64,000 nucleotides of DNA from UBA1444 sp964521625 (GCA_964521625.1 CAZFSM010000001.1:62001-126000), one strand, 5' to 3'. Shown: positions 8,932-17,913, numbered from the stretch's first letter. The notes: generated by a model from the letters alone, not told the origin. A program made the numbers and translations.

Positions 8932-9495
8932 ATGGAAAACAACAAACCGTTAGAAATGGTCCAAGTCGCGTCGCAAGGGGGCAAATATCGTTGGGTAGCC
9001 ATCGCAGCACTTCTGCTTGCCATAGGTTCGATCATGCGGATCGTCAGTCCCAGCTTTGCCGGAGTTTCACCCAACTGGGTCATCACCATGTATGTGATCA
9101 CGCTGTTAATTGTGAAGCCGAACATCTCCAAAGCAGTAGCTATCGGTCTGGTGGCGGGCGCGATCAACACATTCACCTCAAAATCGCCGCTGCCGCATAT
9201 CGGCCTGTTGTCTGAACCAATCGGTGCGTTGGTCTGCGTGCTGCTGATGAGCCTGCCCTTCGCATTCAAAATCGGTCCGGTCAGTTTCCGCCCCGCGGTA
9301 ATCGCACTGCTTACCACGCTGGCCAGCGGCTTTACGTTTATCACGACCTTTAAATTAATCATGGGGGTCCCGATGCAGGTATACCTCTACGGCATGATGC
9401 CGGTGGTTTTGTTTACCGCCGCTGCCAATACGGTGCTGACCCAGATTCTCTATTACCCGGCCCGCAAGTTGCTTGGACAGGAGGATGACCGCTAA
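8932..9495 (+). CDS. ECF transporter S component, predicted tryptophan-specific
   Basis: A 187-aa integral membrane protein with about five or six hydrophobic segments. It directly precedes two ECF ATPases and an EcfT, so it is the substrate-capture subunit of a dedicated importer. The substrate follows from context: the Trp T-box upstream and a tryptophan synthase beta-like gene at the end of the same operon. Tryptophan or a precursor such as indole are both possible. RBS AAAGGAGGAG lies upstream. The stop overlaps the ATPase start as TAATG, typical of translational coupling. Confidence 0.8.
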   Translation: MENNKPLEMVQVASQGGKYRWVAIAALLLAIGSIMRIVSPSFAGVSPNWVITMYVITLLIVKPNISKAVAIGLVAGAINTFTSKSPLPHIGLLSEPIGALVCVLLMSLPFAFKIGPVSFRPAVIALLTTLASGFTFITTFKLIMGVPMQVYLYGMMPVVLFTAAANTVLTQILYYPARKLLGQEDDR

Positions 9496-10361
9496 TGCAG
9501 GCAATCCAGTTTGAAGATTTTTCTTATCATTATCCCAAGACTGGCACGGGGCTGGACCGGGTTTCGCTCGAAATTCCGTACGGTTCTTTCACCGTGCTAA
9601 CCGGCGCCAACGGCGGCGGCAAAACCACTCTGTGTCTGGCGATGACCGGCCTGGTGCCGCATTTCTTTGGCGGCAGTCTGTCCGGCCAGGTTCTGGTTGA
9701 AGGTCAATCGACCGCTGGTCGCAGTGTGGCGGAAATAGCCGGTGGCGTAGGCATTGTCATGGAAGACTATGAAAGTCAGCTCGTATCGCTGACTGTGTTT
9801 GAAGAGATCGCTTTTGCCCTGGAAAACCAAGCTCTGCCGGCGGCGCTGATCAAGGAAAGAGTATTGGAAGCGCTGGCTGCCGTGGGATTGGAAGGATTGG
9901 AACAACGGGAATTGTCGGCTTTGTCCGGCGGGCAGAAACAACGTCTGGCGGTTGCTTCGGTGATTGCCTCCCAGCCAAAAATCCTGGTTCTCGACGAACC
10001 GGCCTCGGCGCTCGATCCGGAAGGGGCCGAGGAATTGTATGCGCTGCTGGCGAAACTGAACCGGCAGCAGGGAATCACCGTGATCGTAGCTGACCATGAT
10101 CTGGCCCGCGCCATGCCCTATGCCGATTCTGTAATCGTGATGGAACAGGGCCGGATCGCTTTGCAGGGGTCTCCAACAGAAGTTTTTGCCAAAATGTTGA
10201 CCGGCCAAATTTATGCCGCTGCCGTACCGGCGCTGCGCCGACTCAAGGGACGTCTGGAACGTGAACATCAGGCGCTGTCGGATTGGCTGACCGCCGATGC
10301 CGCCGCTAGCGAGATCAATGCGTTGCTGTTACCCAAGAGGAGGCTATCACTGAGTGCTTGA
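9495..10361 (+). CDS. ecfA1: ECF transporter ATPase (EcfA1-type)
   Basis: A 288-aa ABC ATPase. Walker A is GANGGGKTT, the signature is LSGGQKQRLA, and Walker B is ILVLDEPASALD followed by an H-loop in VADHDLA. It should power the tryptophan-type ECF importer together with the next gene. Coupling is tight on both sides: TAATG with the S component and an 8-base overlap with the second ATPase. Unlike its partner it has a complete signature motif. Confidence 0.93.
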   Translation: MQAIQFEDFSYHYPKTGTGLDRVSLEIPYGSFTVLTGANGGGKTTLCLAMTGLVPHFFGGSLSGQVLVEGQSTAGRSVAEIAGGVGIVMEDYESQLVSLTVFEEIAFALENQALPAALIKERVLEALAAVGLEGLEQRELSALSGGQKQRLAVASVIASQPKILVLDEPASALDPEGAEELYALLAKLNRQQGITVIVADHDLARAMPYADSVIVMEQGRIALQGSPTEVFAKMLTGQIYAAAVPALRRLKGRLEREHQALSDWLTADAAASEINALLLPKRRLSLSA

Positions 10362-11199
10362 TATACAACAGGTTTCGTTTGCCTATCCGGGCCATGCGCC
10401 CGCTTTGCAGGAAGTATCCCTAACTATTGCTGCCGGCGATTTTATTGGTCTGGCTGGTCGCAATGGCAGTGGCAAGACAACCCTGACGCGGATCATGGTG
10501 GGCTTGGCAAAACCGGTGTCCGGGCAAGTTTTTCTGGACGGACAGAACACCATAAAATGCGGACCTGCCACGATGGCCCGGGCGATTGGCTATGTATTTC
10601 AAAATCCGGATCGGCAGATTTTCCGTGATACCGTTGCCCAGGAAGTGGCGTTTGGTCCTGAACAAATGGAGTGGAGCGATAGCGAGCGGACGCAGGCCGT
10701 CGCAGACGCACTGCGAATGACTGGACTGGAATTGGTGGCTGCGGCTTATCCGCGAGGCCTGACTCGCAGCTTTCGTCAGCGGGTTGCCATCGCTTCGGCC
10801 CTGGCGCTGAAACCGCGACTGTTGATTCTGGATGAGCCGACCAGCGGCCAGGATGCGGAAGAAAAAGCCCAGCTGATGAGTTTGCTTGACGCGCTGAATC
10901 AACGGGGAATCGGCGTGATTTTGGTTACCCATGATATGGAGCTGCTGCTGGCGCATAGCCGCCGCGCGGTGGTGCTACATCAAGGTGAAAAAGTATTTGA
11001 CGGTCCAACCGAAGAACTATTTGCTGCGGATGCTGCCGCGCAAGTGGCCGAATGGGGCCTGCGGGTTCCTGATGCCGCTGCGGTAACAGGTAAACTGGAA
11101 AAACCGGTTGGCGCGGTGCGCACGGTGGAAGAACTGGCGGACCGGATCGAAGGGCAATTGAGAGGTGAAGAACGTGAAAAGTCTGGCGCCCCTGTGTAA
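10354..11199 (+). CDS. ecfA2: ECF transporter ATPase (EcfA2-type) with degenerate signature motif
   Basis: The 281-aa second ATPase of the importer. Walker A (GRNGSGKTT), Q-loop (GYVFQNPDRQIF), Walker B (LLILDEPTSGQD) and H-loop (VTHDME) are intact. The LSGGQ signature is not: the segment reads GLTRSFRQRVA where LSGGEKQRVA is expected. One of the two composite ATP sites is therefore probably catalytically weak, as in asymmetric ABC ATPases. GTG start at 10354 behind GAGGAGGC, overlapping the first ATPase. Confidence 0.9.
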   Translation: MLDIQQVSFAYPGHAPALQEVSLTIAAGDFIGLAGRNGSGKTTLTRIMVGLAKPVSGQVFLDGQNTIKCGPATMARAIGYVFQNPDRQIFRDTVAQEVAFGPEQMEWSDSERTQAVADALRMTGLELVAAAYPRGLTRSFRQRVAIASALALKPRLLILDEPTSGQDAEEKAQLMSLLDALNQRGIGVILVTHDMELLLAHSRRAVVLHQGEKVFDGPTEELFAADAAAQVAEWGLRVPDAAAVTGKLEKPVGAVRTVEELADRIEGQLRGEEREKSGAPV

Positions 11200-11842
11200 T
11201 CTTTTACTTACCATTATGCTTTCCGTATGGACAGTGTTGCTGTGGGACCCGATGCCGCTAGCGGCATTGCTGGCGCTGGAGCTGATTTTGATCGGCTATG
11301 CCGGGCAGGCGGGCAAACTGGCTAAGCCGGTCTTTGGCCTGACTCTCGTCGCCGGATTCTTTGCGATCATCCAGTTGCCGTTCGACGTTGCCGTGCCGAC
11401 GGCGATTGCCAGCGGTCTAAAAATGATGGTAATGACAGTCGCTTTCTTGCTGTTGTTTGCGACGACAAAACTGCCGGGATTGACTGCAGCACTGGTCAAG
11501 CAAGCGCATATTCCTTATGAATACGCTTTCTTGTTCACTTCTGCCTTGCGGTTTGTGCCGGATTTCCTGGCCGAAAGCCAGGCTGTGCGTGAAGCGCAGA
11601 CCTGCCGTGGCTATGTGCCGAGCCGCAATCCGGTCAAGCGATTGATTTCCTACGCGGCAATGGTCGAGCCGATGGTATTACGGGCGATCAGCCGCTCGGA
11701 AACGATGGCGATGAGCCTTGAACTGCGCGGTTTCGGCAGTGCTCGGCGCACGTTTTCCCAGCAGATTGAGTTTCGCGGTCGGGACTACCTGGTACTCGCA
11801 ATATTGGCGGCGCTAACGGTAGCCGTAGTAATCTACCGGTAA
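11174..11842 (+). CDS. ecfT: ECF transporter transmembrane component EcfT
   Basis: A 222-aa membrane coupling protein with several hydrophobic segments in the first half. Two C-terminal arginine-glycine motifs (TCRGY and ELRGFG) match those by which EcfT docks on the ATPases. I take the GTG at 11174, preceded by GAGGTG; an in-frame GTG at 11165 lies on top of that site. It overlaps the second ATPase by 26 bases, so the S-A-A-T order is a complete, coupled module. Confidence 0.88.
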   Translation: MKSLAPLCNLLLTIMLSVWTVLLWDPMPLAALLALELILIGYAGQAGKLAKPVFGLTLVAGFFAIIQLPFDVAVPTAIASGLKMMVMTVAFLLLFATTKLPGLTAALVKQAHIPYEYAFLFTSALRFVPDFLAESQAVREAQTCRGYVPSRNPVKRLISYAAMVEPMVLRAISRSETMAMSLELRGFGSARRTFSQQIEFRGRDYLVLAILAALTVAVVIYR

Positions 11843-11870
11843 ATGATCGAAAATTGAGGAGGACGAAGGG

Positions 11871-13226
11871 ATGCAGAAAGTTCGCAAAATCATATTGAAT
11901 GAAAACGAGATGCCCGAAGCTTGGTACAATATCCAGGCCGATTTGCCGGAACCGCTTGATCCGGCGTTGCACCCGGGGACGCTGCAACCAATCGGCCCGC
12001 AGGATCTGGCGCCGATCTTTCCCATGGAGCTGATCAAGCAGGAAGTGAGTCAGGAACGCTGGATCGGCATTCCCGAAGAAGTGCGCGACAAATATCTGTC
12101 CTGGCGGCCAGCGCCGCTGATACGCGCCTATGAACTGGAAAAAGCGCTCGATACACCGGCCAAAATCTATTATAAATATGAAGGCGCCAGTCCGGTCGGC
12201 AGCCACAAACTGAATACCGCCCTGGCCCAGGCTTATTACAACAAACAGGCTGGCGTCAAGCGACTGGCCACCGAGACCGGCGCCGGACAGTGGGGCAGCG
12301 CGCTCAGCATGGCCTGCAGCTTCTTCGGACTGGAATGCATGGTCTACATGGTAAAAGTCAGCTATCAGCAAAAGCCGTACCGGCGCTCTTTCATGGAAGT
12401 TTTCGGCGGGTCGGTCATTCCCAGCCCCTCCGAAATAACAGCGTCCGGACGGGCCGTATTGGCAGAAAATCCTGATTCGCAGGGCAGTCTGGCGATTGCT
12501 ATATCCGAAGCGGTCGAAGATGCGGCGGGCCGCAGCGATACGAACTACGCTCTGGGCAGCGTACTGAACCATGTTTTGCTGCATCAGACCATAATCGGAC
12601 TGGAAGCCAAGGCGCAGCTGGAGAAAGCCGGCGACTATCCGGATGTGGTTGTGGCCTGCAACGGCGGTGGCAGCAACTTTGGCGGCATGGCATTCCCGTT
12701 TGTCGCCGACCGGTTCAAGGGCAACAAAGTCCGGGCGGTGGCGGTCGAGCCGTCGGCCTGTCCGACGTTGACCCGCGGGGTTTTTGCCTATGACTTCGGC
12801 GACTTGGCCAAGCTGACGCCGATCATGAAAATGTATACGCTGGGGCACGAGTTCATGCCGGCCGGAATTCACGCCGGCGGACTGCGCTATCACGGTGATT
12901 CGCCACTGGTAAGCGCGCTATACCACCACAAGCATATCGAAGCCCGTTCTTATAATCAGAAAGAATGTTTTGAATCGGCAATTCTGTTCGCCCGCACCGA
13001 AGGAATTGTGCCGGCTCCGGAATCTTCCCATGCGATCAAAGGTGCGATCGACGAAGCGTTGGCGGCTCGGGAAGAAGGTAAATCCCGCACGATCCTGTTT
13101 ACCTTGTCCGGTAATGGTTTCCTTGACCTTGCGGCCTATGACAATTATCTGGCCGGCAAATTGGTCGACGTACCCTGTCCGCAGGCTGAACTGACCGAAA
13201 ATCTGCAGTGTCTGCCGAAAGTGTAG
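11871..13226 (+). CDS. trpB2: TrpB2-type tryptophan synthase beta-like PLP enzyme
   Basis: A 451-aa PLP enzyme of the long TrpB2 class, which condenses indole with serine (or phosphoserine) to give tryptophan. The lysine that binds PLP is in GSHKLNTA, followed by the substrate loop ETGAGQWGSA and the glycine-rich phosphate site CNGGGSNFGG. No trpA is adjacent, which is common for TrpB2. Its place in the operon after a Trp-regulated importer suggests salvage of indole or tryptophan when charged tRNA-Trp falls. RBS GAGGAGGACGAAGGG lies upstream and a strong terminator follows. Confidence 0.92.
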   Translation: MQKVRKIILNENEMPEAWYNIQADLPEPLDPALHPGTLQPIGPQDLAPIFPMELIKQEVSQERWIGIPEEVRDKYLSWRPAPLIRAYELEKALDTPAKIYYKYEGASPVGSHKLNTALAQAYYNKQAGVKRLATETGAGQWGSALSMACSFFGLECMVYMVKVSYQQKPYRRSFMEVFGGSVIPSPSEITASGRAVLAENPDSQGSLAIAISEAVEDAAGRSDTNYALGSVLNHVLLHQTIIGLEAKAQLEKAGDYPDVVVACNGGGSNFGGMAFPFVADRFKGNKVRAVAVEPSACPTLTRGVFAYDFGDLAKLTPIMKMYTLGHEFMPAGIHAGGLRYHGDSPLVSALYHHKHIEARSYNQKECFESAILFARTEGIVPAPESSHAIKGAIDEALAAREEGKSRTILFTLSGNGFLDLAAYDNYLAGKLVDVPCPQAELTENLQCLPKV

Positions 13227-13265
13227 TCCTCGCGGAAATTTAGTCAAAATCCAGCGCAAAAACAT

Positions 13266-13308
13266 AAGGCCTGCGACGACTCTGTACAGTCCGTCGCAGG
13301 CCTTTTTT
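13266..13308. terminator. Intrinsic terminator after trpB2
   Basis: AAGGCCTGCGACG (13266-13278) pairs with CGTCGCAGGCCTT (13292-13304) and is followed by a T-run. It also faces the convergent SDR gene. Confidence 0.9.
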
Positions 13309-13329
13309 CATGCAACTAAGTGTCGATTT

Positions 13330-14076
13330 CTACAAGAAAGCGCCGCCGTCGACCACTACGGTCTGCCCGGTCATCATCGAAGCCGTTACCAGTAGCGGCA
13401 CAGCAACATCAGCAACATCCTCGGCGCTGCAACAACGTCCCAGCGGCGTGTGTTCACCCAGTCTTTTGACATGATCTTCACGGCCGTCGACCCAGCGGGT
13501 CAGCACGATTCCCGGCGCGACGCTGTTGACCCGTACTTCCGGCGCCAAAACCCGCGCCAGCGACTTGGTTACACTGATCGCGGCGGCTTTGGAGGCGGCA
13601 TAGGCGATCGAACTGCCCATGCCGGTAATGCCGGCTACCGAAGTAATGTTGACGATGCTGCCGCGTGTTTTCTTCAGGTGCGGCGTTGCGGCCCGGCACA
13701 CAGAGAACAGGCCTTTCACATTAACATCCATGATCTCGTCCCAGTACTCCGGCTTGAGTCCTTCCAGGTCCGGCATGTCCACATAGACCGTCGTGCCTGC
13801 ACAGTTGACAACATAGTCCAGTTGCCCGAACTGCTCGACAACGGTCTGGACCATCGCACGGACTTCGTTGTCCTTAGCGACGTTTGCCTGCACTGTGATC
13901 GCTTTGGCGCCGGCTTTTTCGATCTCGGCGGCTGTGTCCAGCGCGTCCTGCTGCGAGCGGGAATAATTGACAGCCACATTGATCGACAAAGCGGCCAGGG
14001 CCAATGAGATTGCACGACCGATCCCGGTGCCGCCGCCAGTTACCAGAGCAACTTTGCGTGATGTTGGGGTTGACAT
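13330..14076 (-). CDS. Short-chain dehydrogenase/reductase, FabG-like
   Basis: A 248-aa SDR with the nucleotide motif TGGGTGIG, the NCAG segment and the catalytic YAASK. The N-terminal pattern favours NADP(H). I start it at the ATG at 14076 (MSTPTSRKVALVTGG); the frame continues upstream to 14139, but that stretch encodes an unlikely hydrophobic leader. It stands alone, with no fatty-acid genes nearby, so a role in fatty-acid synthesis is not supported and the substrate is unknown. Confidence 0.88.
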   Translation of the reverse strand: MSTPTSRKVALVTGGGTGIGRAISLALAALSINVAVNYSRSQQDALDTAAEIEKAGAKAITVQANVAKDNEVRAMVQTVVEQFGQLDYVVNCAGTTVYVDMPDLEGLKPEYWDEIMDVNVKGLFSVCRAATPHLKKTRGSIVNITSVAGITGMGSSIAYAASKAAAISVTKSLARVLAPEVRVNSVAPGIVLTRWVDGREDHVKRLGEHTPLGRCCSAEDVADVAVPLLVTASMMTGQTVVVDGGAFL

Positions 14077-14127
14077 TGCTATCCCGCCTTTACAAAAAAA
14101 TAAAAAAGTAACTAAATTAACCAAAAG

Positions 14128-14156
14128 TTTACACTGCAATCGCAGTTGTTTATGAT
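14128..14156 (+). promoter_or_regulatory. Candidate promoter for an intergenic small RNA
   Basis: TTTACA (14128-14133), 17 bases, TATGAT (14151-14156), with a second overlapping TATAAT at 14156-14161. It points into the 14163-14292 structured region. A short dyad (ACTGC...GCAGT) lies in the spacer. Confidence 0.5.
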
Positions 14157-14162
14157 ATAATC

Positions 14163-14292
14163 TTAATCAACGAGGAAGCAAAAAGATGCCGGATCGCTGA
14201 AGACCCTGTGCTAGGTCTCTGTCGGTATCCTTGCAACCTGACCCGGCAAGACCGGGCGAAAAAAGCAGGTCAATAAAAGGCCTGCTTTTTTT
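14163..14292 (+). ncRNA. Candidate structured small RNA with its own terminator
   Basis: An intergenic stretch between two minus-strand genes. On the plus strand it has a promoter-like sequence, a long stem (GATGCCG 14185-14191 with CGGTATC 14223-14229, enclosing AAGACC/GGTCTC), a CCCGG/CCGGG hairpin (14242-14256), and a rho-independent terminator (AAAAGCAGG 14261-14269 with CCTGCTTTT 14281-14289, then T). I do not recognise the family. The conserved SRP core and riboswitch cores I know are absent. On the minus strand the same stems followed by T-runs could instead be two terminators for the FtsA-like gene, so RNA status is tentative. Confidence 0.4.
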
Positions 14293-14299
14293 CATCCAA

Positions 14300-16462
14300 T
14301 TATTTTTTTGGCGATTCTTTGGTTACAATATCGATCTTATCGCCATTTTTAACGATAGCGGTGTATTCGGCCACTTTGCTATTGACGACAACGGCGATGC
14401 CGCCGATGGCAGGAAGATCGCCCGGATTGAATTCGGCGGCCAACAGGACGTCGGCCAGTGTGGGTTGGCTGCTTTGCGACAACGTAAACTCAATAATACT
14501 GCCGTCTGGTGCCGGATCGGTCAGATTGGCTGCTACGCCGCTCAGACTCAGGCTGTAGCGGCGGGTCGGTACGCTGCAGGTAATACCGTTGAAGATGACT
14601 TCGATAGGCTCGATGTCTTGTTCGCAGAAGCCGATTACTTTGCCAAGGTCCGGGGTAGTTGGCGGAATCAAAGTTAATTGGTCGCCGGGGGAAACCGGGG
14701 TTGTTGATTCGCCGGCTCGGCCATTCACGACAAATGTCGGCCAGACCGAGTGTGTACGTTCCGTTTCATTCACGACATATTGAAAGCGTTTTGCTTCCAG
14801 CTCGAACCGGACCGAGCGAAAAACCCGGTCAACGATATCGGAAGGGCTCCAGACGACTTGATCGCGGTCGCAAAGTTTCTGTTCAGCGGTGGCGATTCGG
14901 TCGTTGATGAAAATCAACGGTCGAACTTGGTAAGGCTTGCCTTCTATATTGACCGGAAATGGCGTCGGCAGCTCGACTAATTCGCCGAGGCAGGGATTGG
15001 GGCTGCAACCATCGGACCCTTTTTCGACCAAGATCACATCGCCCTCGCTCACCGAATCGCTGAACAACGCTTGTTTGCCATTTACAGTCAGCTGCCCGGA
15101 CTGACCGTGCGAACCGGCAATAAATTTGCGCTCGCCATTGATATTAAGGGTGATACCGAGGCCTGGTCGTCCGCTCAGGCTACGCGCGTCGATGCCGGCA
15201 GCCAGCAGGGCGTCGCCCACGGTCAGGCCGCCCAGATTGAACAGGCGAAGTGACTGGCCATTCAGCGTGACATTCAGAAAATTCAGCGTTTCAGCGCCGG
15301 CGATTTTTAGGATGCCAAGCGGAGTGACCGCATCCGGCGTGCAAAAGCCAGCGGTAACCCCATGCACGTCTTCGATGGCGTCGGGTCGCCGAACGGCAAC
15401 GCGATCCTTCGGCATATCCATGATTTGGGCCAAAATTTCCGGCAACAAAGGTGTCAGCGCTCCGCCACCGACCAGCAGGATCGCCTGGGGGACCGCATTG
15501 TTCAATTGCATGATTTGGGTGGCAATCGCCTGGGCCAGCTCGGTGACGACCGGTGTAATATTGCGGACGATATCGGCTGGCGGCGCGGAGTGTTTAAGCC
15601 CAAGAATATCGACATAATGCAAACTTTTAACGTTGCGGCCGAGACGACGTTTCAACGTTTCAGCTACTTTAAAATCCAGCAGCAGTTGACCGGACAGTTC
15701 TTCGGTGATTTCATCGCCGGCGATGGGGACCATGCCATAGCCGATAACTGAGCCGTTGCGGGTGACAGCAACGTCGGAAGTTCCCGCGCCGACATCGACC
15801 AAGACTAGGTTTAGATGTCGCATGGTCGGCGGGATCAGCACATTGATTGCCGCGATCGGTTCGAGGGTGAGGGTGCCGATTTCCAGGCCAGCTGCCATCA
15901 CCGCCGCGTGCAGCGAGTCAATGACCTGACGGGGCAAAAAAGTGGAGATGATTTCTACCGTGGCTTTATGACCGCGTTGCCCGACCAGGGTTTTCATAAT
16001 CGTGCCATCCAGCGCGAAATTCACAATACTATGGCCGACGCAGTAATAACTGGCAGGATCGTTGACTAGCCGGGTCGTCGCCAACTGTTTCTGCGCTGAC
16101 TGAATGGCGGTGAGTTCGAGCGTCCGCTCTTCCTGCAGAGTCAGATATCCTTTGCTGTGAACGTCCAGTTCGGCGGTGGCGTTCAACGTCGACAACGCAC
16201 GTCCTGCCGCAGCGATCGCTACCTGGCGTAGCGGGCCAAAGTTGGCCTCTAACTTGGCCTTGACCGAACGGATTACCTTGGCGACTTCCGGGACATCATG
16301 AATCTGCCCGTCCAACATGGCCCGGGTAGTGTGTTCATGGCGAATTGCGCCGAGTACACGAATGCCGGCGTCGTTCTTCTCGCCGACCATGCCGACGATG
16401 CTGCGCGTTCCAATGTCCAGAGCAAACAATAAATTCTTTTCCATGTTTGTTCTTTTCGGCAT
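14300..16462 (-). CDS. FtsA-like actin-fold protein with long C-terminal extension
   Basis: A 720-aa protein. Residues about 10-385 form an FtsA/PilM-type actin-like ATPase: LDIGTRSIVGMV (phosphate 1), VDVGAGTSDVAV (phosphate 2) and a GGGALTPLLPE adenosine motif. Standard FtsA is about 420 aa, and the remaining 330 residues are extra. They contain segments that look like ThiS/ubiquitin-type beta-grasp modules: GLTVGDALLAAGID...VSEGDVILVEKG, and at the very end LADVLLAAEFN...NGDKIDIVTK. It could act in division, sporulation or envelope machinery. It is not next to ftsZ. The 16462 start is uncertain; an ATG at 16444 begins MEKNLLFAL. Confidence 0.75.
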   Translation of the reverse strand: MPKRTNMEKNLLFALDIGTRSIVGMVGEKNDAGIRVLGAIRHEHTTRAMLDGQIHDVPEVAKVIRSVKAKLEANFGPLRQVAIAAAGRALSTLNATAELDVHSKGYLTLQEERTLELTAIQSAQKQLATTRLVNDPASYYCVGHSIVNFALDGTIMKTLVGQRGHKATVEIISTFLPRQVIDSLHAAVMAAGLEIGTLTLEPIAAINVLIPPTMRHLNLVLVDVGAGTSDVAVTRNGSVIGYGMVPIAGDEITEELSGQLLLDFKVAETLKRRLGRNVKSLHYVDILGLKHSAPPADIVRNITPVVTELAQAIATQIMQLNNAVPQAILLVGGGALTPLLPEILAQIMDMPKDRVAVRRPDAIEDVHGVTAGFCTPDAVTPLGILKIAGAETLNFLNVTLNGQSLRLFNLGGLTVGDALLAAGIDARSLSGRPGLGITLNINGERKFIAGSHGQSGQLTVNGKQALFSDSVSEGDVILVEKGSDGCSPNPCLGELVELPTPFPVNIEGKPYQVRPLIFINDRIATAEQKLCDRDQVVWSPSDIVDRVFRSVRFELEAKRFQYVVNETERTHSVWPTFVVNGRAGESTTPVSPGDQLTLIPPTTPDLGKVIGFCEQDIEPIEVIFNGITCSVPTRRYSLSLSGVAANLTDPAPDGSIIEFTLSQSSQPTLADVLLAAEFNPGDLPAIGGIAVVVNSKVAEYTAIVKNGDKIDIVTKESPKK

Positions 16463-16587
16463 GGATCGCCGATTTCCTTTCGGAAATCAGAAATGTGTAT
16501 AAATGCAGGGGAAAATTTGTTACAATTTATGAGTGTCGCCGGTAATCAAGATTCTGGCCGGGACCTGTAATGAGAGAAGGCTCAACC

Positions 16588-17913
16588 ATGCGAAAATCAA
16601 TGCGAAAAGTGATGCGATGGCAGGTGCTGTCGCTGGCTTGGCCAGTTGTACTGGAAATGTCGGGTGTCATGATCACCGGTGTCGTGACCACTGCGATGGT
16701 CGGCCGGCTTGGCGCCGTGGCGCTAACCGCCGTGGGAATCGCTACTATGGTCCAGTTCGCCAGCGCGATGGTGATTGCGGCATTTGGCACAGGGGCCTCG
16801 GCGCTGGTCGGCAAAGAGAGCGGCGCTGGACAGTGGGAACAGGTTCGCCGCACAACCGGACAGGCTTTGTTGATTGGACTGCTGCTGGGGTTGGTATTGG
16901 CGCTCATCGGCTATGCCAGCGCAGAAAGCTTGTTTCTGATGATTGGCGCCGAACCGGCTGTGGTGGCCTTGGCCGGTCAACTGCTGAAAATGCTGTTTTT
17001 GTTTACGCCGGTGTATTTGCTGATGGTGATTGGCAATGCCGTGTTGCGCGGCCTGTCCAAAACCAAGACAGCCTTTTTTATTGGCACATTTAGCAACTTG
17101 TTATCGATGCTATTGGCGTATATGCTGATCTTTGGCGTTGGACTGCCGGCGCAGGGCCCGATGGGCGCCGCCTGGGGCATGGGAATCGCGCAACTGTGCG
17201 GCGGGATTTTGGCAATGCTGGTAATTGCCAGGGATCCACATATTCAGTTGCATTGGCGCACCGTTTTTTCCTGGCACCCCGTCACCATTCGTCGCATCCT
17301 GGAAATCAGCGTGCCGGCGGCGGTTGAACAGGCGGCTCTGCAGGGTGGGCGAGTGTTCTTTACCTTCATGATCGCCGGTGTAGGCGCCGTGCAGTTTGCC
17401 GCGCATCAGATCGCAGTCCAGATTGAATCGGTCTCTTTTTTGCCGGGATTCGGGTTCTCCGTGGCGGTGATGGCGATTGTTGCCCAATCGCTGGGAAAAG
17501 GACGACCTGCCCGCGCCGTTCGCTTCACCAAGATCACAGCGGGATTGGCGTTTGTGGCGATGTCGCTGATGGGCGTAATGTTCTTTTTGTTTGCGGAATC
17601 GCTCACGCGGCTGTTTATTGACGACCCGCAGGTCGTTTATTGGGGGTCGCTGTGTGTGATGGTTGCGGCCTTCGAGCAGCCCACGCTGGCGCTGGCCTAT
17701 GTATTTGCCGGGGCATTGCGGGGGGCAGGCGATACACGCTGGCCAATGTATGCTACAATATTGGGGGTCTGGGTTTTTCGCATGCCGCTGGTCTATCTCT
17801 GCGTCCATGTCTGGCAGTTTGGGATTGTCAGCGTGTGGGTCGTGACGGCCATCGATTTCTTACTGCGCAGCCTGGTTTTGTGGTGGCGGTTTCGCGGCAG
17901 TGGCTGGAAATAA
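16588..17913 (+). CDS. MATE family multidrug/cation exporter
   Basis: A 441-aa protein with about twelve hydrophobic segments and the two-fold pattern of MATE transporters. Examples are AWPVVLEMSGVMITGVV in the first helix and AVEQAALQGGRVFF opening the second half. It should use a cation gradient to expel organic cations or drugs. I choose the ATG at 16588 behind AGAAGG; an ATG at 16570 would cover that site. It is divergent from the FtsA-like gene and followed by a separately promoted PerR-like gene. Confidence 0.93.
   Translation: MRKSMRKVMRWQVLSLAWPVVLEMSGVMITGVVTTAMVGRLGAVALTAVGIATMVQFASAMVIAAFGTGASALVGKESGAGQWEQVRRTTGQALLIGLLLGLVLALIGYASAESLFLMIGAEPAVVALAGQLLKMLFLFTPVYLLMVIGNAVLRGLSKTKTAFFIGTFSNLLSMLLAYMLIFGVGLPAQGPMGAAWGMGIAQLCGGILAMLVIARDPHIQLHWRTVFSWHPVTIRRILEISVPAAVEQAALQGGRVFFTFMIAGVGAVQFAAHQIAVQIESVSFLPGFGFSVAVMAIVAQSLGKGRPARAVRFTKITAGLAFVAMSLMGVMFFLFAESLTRLFIDDPQVVYWGSLCVMVAAFEQPTLALAYVFAGALRGAGDTRWPMYATILGVWVFRMPLVYLCVHVWQFGIVSVWVVTAIDFLLRSLVLWWRFRGSGWK

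Noticed and set aside
11688..12893. 401-codon minus-strand frame antisense to ecfT and trpB2
   Set aside because: It lies opposite two well-supported genes, its translation shows no domain, and it is a by-product of their codon bias.
14185..14256. SRP or known riboswitch identity for the structured intergenic RNA
   Set aside because: The SRP tetraloop and asymmetric-loop core and the SAM, TPP, cobalamin, c-di-GMP and T-box cores were looked for and not found.
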